Shown here: one piece after another, positions 5,504 to 6,373 of the stretch | Position numbering within the stretch: the stretch's first letter is position 1 | Layout of the letters: every line of letters begins with the position of its first letter | Source of the DNA: Cellvibrionaceae bacterium | GTDB taxonomy: Bacteria > Pseudomonadota > Gammaproteobacteria > Pseudomonadales > Cellvibrionaceae | Length of the DNA stretch: 6,373 nucleotides | Assembly: GCA_025800435.1 (NCBI GenBank) | Contig: JAOXRV010000684.1 | Coordinates: 1 to 6,373 of the forward strand | Direction: 5' to 3' | Notes under the pieces: generated by a model | What the model saw: the letters and a program-made list of their open reading frames with translations, nothing else | What the model was told of the DNA's origin: nothing | Database searches by the model: none | Program-made: the position numbers and the translations under genes

Positions 5504-6373
5504 ATGGCGCAAGCCAATTCTGCCGAACTACCGGTAGTTAAAGACCTTGGGGAATTTGATTTTAAATCGGGCAGCGCGCTTGAGCGCTTGGTTTTTAACA
5601 ACCGTTTTATCGTTATTGTGTTGTGTTTGCTGGCCACCATCGGTTTGGGTTACCAGGCGAGCAAGATACAGTTGGCGGCCGGGTTTGAGAAAAACCTGCC
5701 CAAGGACCACGAGTTTGTGGTCAACTACCAAGAAAACAAAGAGAACCTAAAAGGCCTGGGTAATAACCTGCGGGTGGTGGTTGCCGTCGATGAGGGCACC
5801 ATATTTACCAAAGAAAACCTCAAGTATATCGAGCAGGTAAACGACGAGATCTTCTTTATTCCCGGTGTTGACCGCAACGGCATGAAGTCGATTTTTACCC
5901 CTAATACCCGCTGGCGGGTAGTGACCGAAGAAGGCTTTGAAGGTGGCCCGGTGATTCCGGGTAATTTCGATGGCTCCGAGCGCTCCATTGCCGAGGTTAA
6001 ACTCAATATTCGCCGCGCCGGTATTGTGGGCGATTTGGTGGCCAACAACCAAAAGTCGGTGGCCATTATTGTGCCGCTGCTGGATCTGGACCCCAATACA
6101 GGTGAACGTTTGGACTACGCAACTCTGGCGGGCAAGCTAGAAGAGGTGCGGGCCAAGTTTACCGAGGGCGAATCTGGTCGCAGTATTCACATTATTGGTT
6201 TTGCCAAACTGGTGGGTGATCTGATCGAAGGCATGGTCTCGGTGATGATGTTCTTCGCCGTGGCGGTAGTGATCGCAGCCGTGCTCTTGTATTGGTACAC
6301 CCGCTGCTTGCGCTCAACCTTAATTGTTATTGCCTGTACCGTGGTGGCGGTGGTTTGGCAAATGGGCCTATTG
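5504..6373 (+). CDS. RND/MMPL-family inner-membrane transporter, N-terminal part (cut by window edge)
   Basis: From the ATG at 5504, with GGAG (5493-5496) 7 nt upstream, 290 codons stay open to the window edge. The pattern is that of an RND-superfamily exporter of the MMPL/hydrophobe type. A short cytoplasmic N-terminus precedes TM1 (about 35-51). A large periplasmic domain follows (about 55-240), opening with G-F-E-K-N-L-P-K-D-H and containing the N-L-K-G-L-G-N-N-L-R-V-V-V strand. TM2 (about 245-265) and the start of TM3 (about 271-290) come next. Full-length relatives run to roughly 750-850 residues with a second periplasmic domain, so more than half is missing here. Such pumps use the proton gradient to move lipids, sterols or other hydrophobic compounds. 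The gene is the fourth of the operon, 27 bp after the propeller gene. No membrane-fusion protein or TolC-like gene is visible. The proton-relay residues lie beyond the window, so activity cannot be judged. Confidence 0.9.
   Translation, partial: MAQANSAELPVVKDLGEFDFKSGSALERLVFNNRFIVIVLCLLATIGLGYQASKIQLAAGFEKNLPKDHEFVVNYQENKENLKGLGNNLRVVVAVDEGTIFTKENLKYIEQVNDEIFFIPGVDRNGMKSIFTPNTRWRVVTEEGFEGGPVIPGNFDGSERSIAEVKLNIRRAGIVGDLVANNQKSVAIIVPLLDLDPNTGERLDYATLAGKLEEVRAKFTEGESGRSIHIIGFAKLVGDLIEGMVSVMMFFAVAVVIAAVLLYWYTRCLRSTLIVIACTVVAVVWQMGLL

Overview
The window reads as chromosomal DNA of a Gram-negative, probably marine or hydrocarbon-associated gammaproteobacterium. The Cellvibrionales/Spongiibacteraceae type is my best guess, from protein flavour, moderate GC and Shine-Dalgarno starts; no taxonomic marker gene is present, so this is inference. 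I see no rRNA, tRNA, CRISPR array, insertion sequence or transposon.

Layout. (1) Positions 1-383, minus strand: the first 127 codons of a major facilitator superfamily (MFS) transporter of the Spinster-like type, cut by the window edge. (2) Positions 384-1201: an 818-bp divergent intergenic region, AT-rich in its middle, with no convincing gene but several dyads and weak promoter candidates. (3) Positions 1202-6373, plus strand: a tightly packed four-gene operon with gaps of 36, 30 and 27 bp and no terminator between genes. It encodes a DUF1302 outer-membrane beta-barrel, a DUF1329 periplasmic protein, a YCF48/BNR-type beta-propeller with five visible Asp-boxes, and the first 290 residues of an RND/MMPL-family inner-membrane transporter that runs off the window.

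How they may work together. The three complete operon proteins all carry Sec signal peptides, and the fourth is an inner-membrane pump with a large periplasmic domain. The order is therefore outer membrane, periplasm, periplasm, inner membrane, which suggests one envelope-spanning machine. DUF1329 is, from memory, placed in the LolA/LolB/LppX fold group that binds lipids, and MMPL-like RND proteins typically move lipids or other hydrophobic molecules. The most economical hypothesis is a transport route for a hydrophobic compound without a classical membrane-fusion protein or TolC. Direction and substrate cannot be read from the sequence. This recurring but poorly characterised gene set is the best candidate here for an undescribed system.
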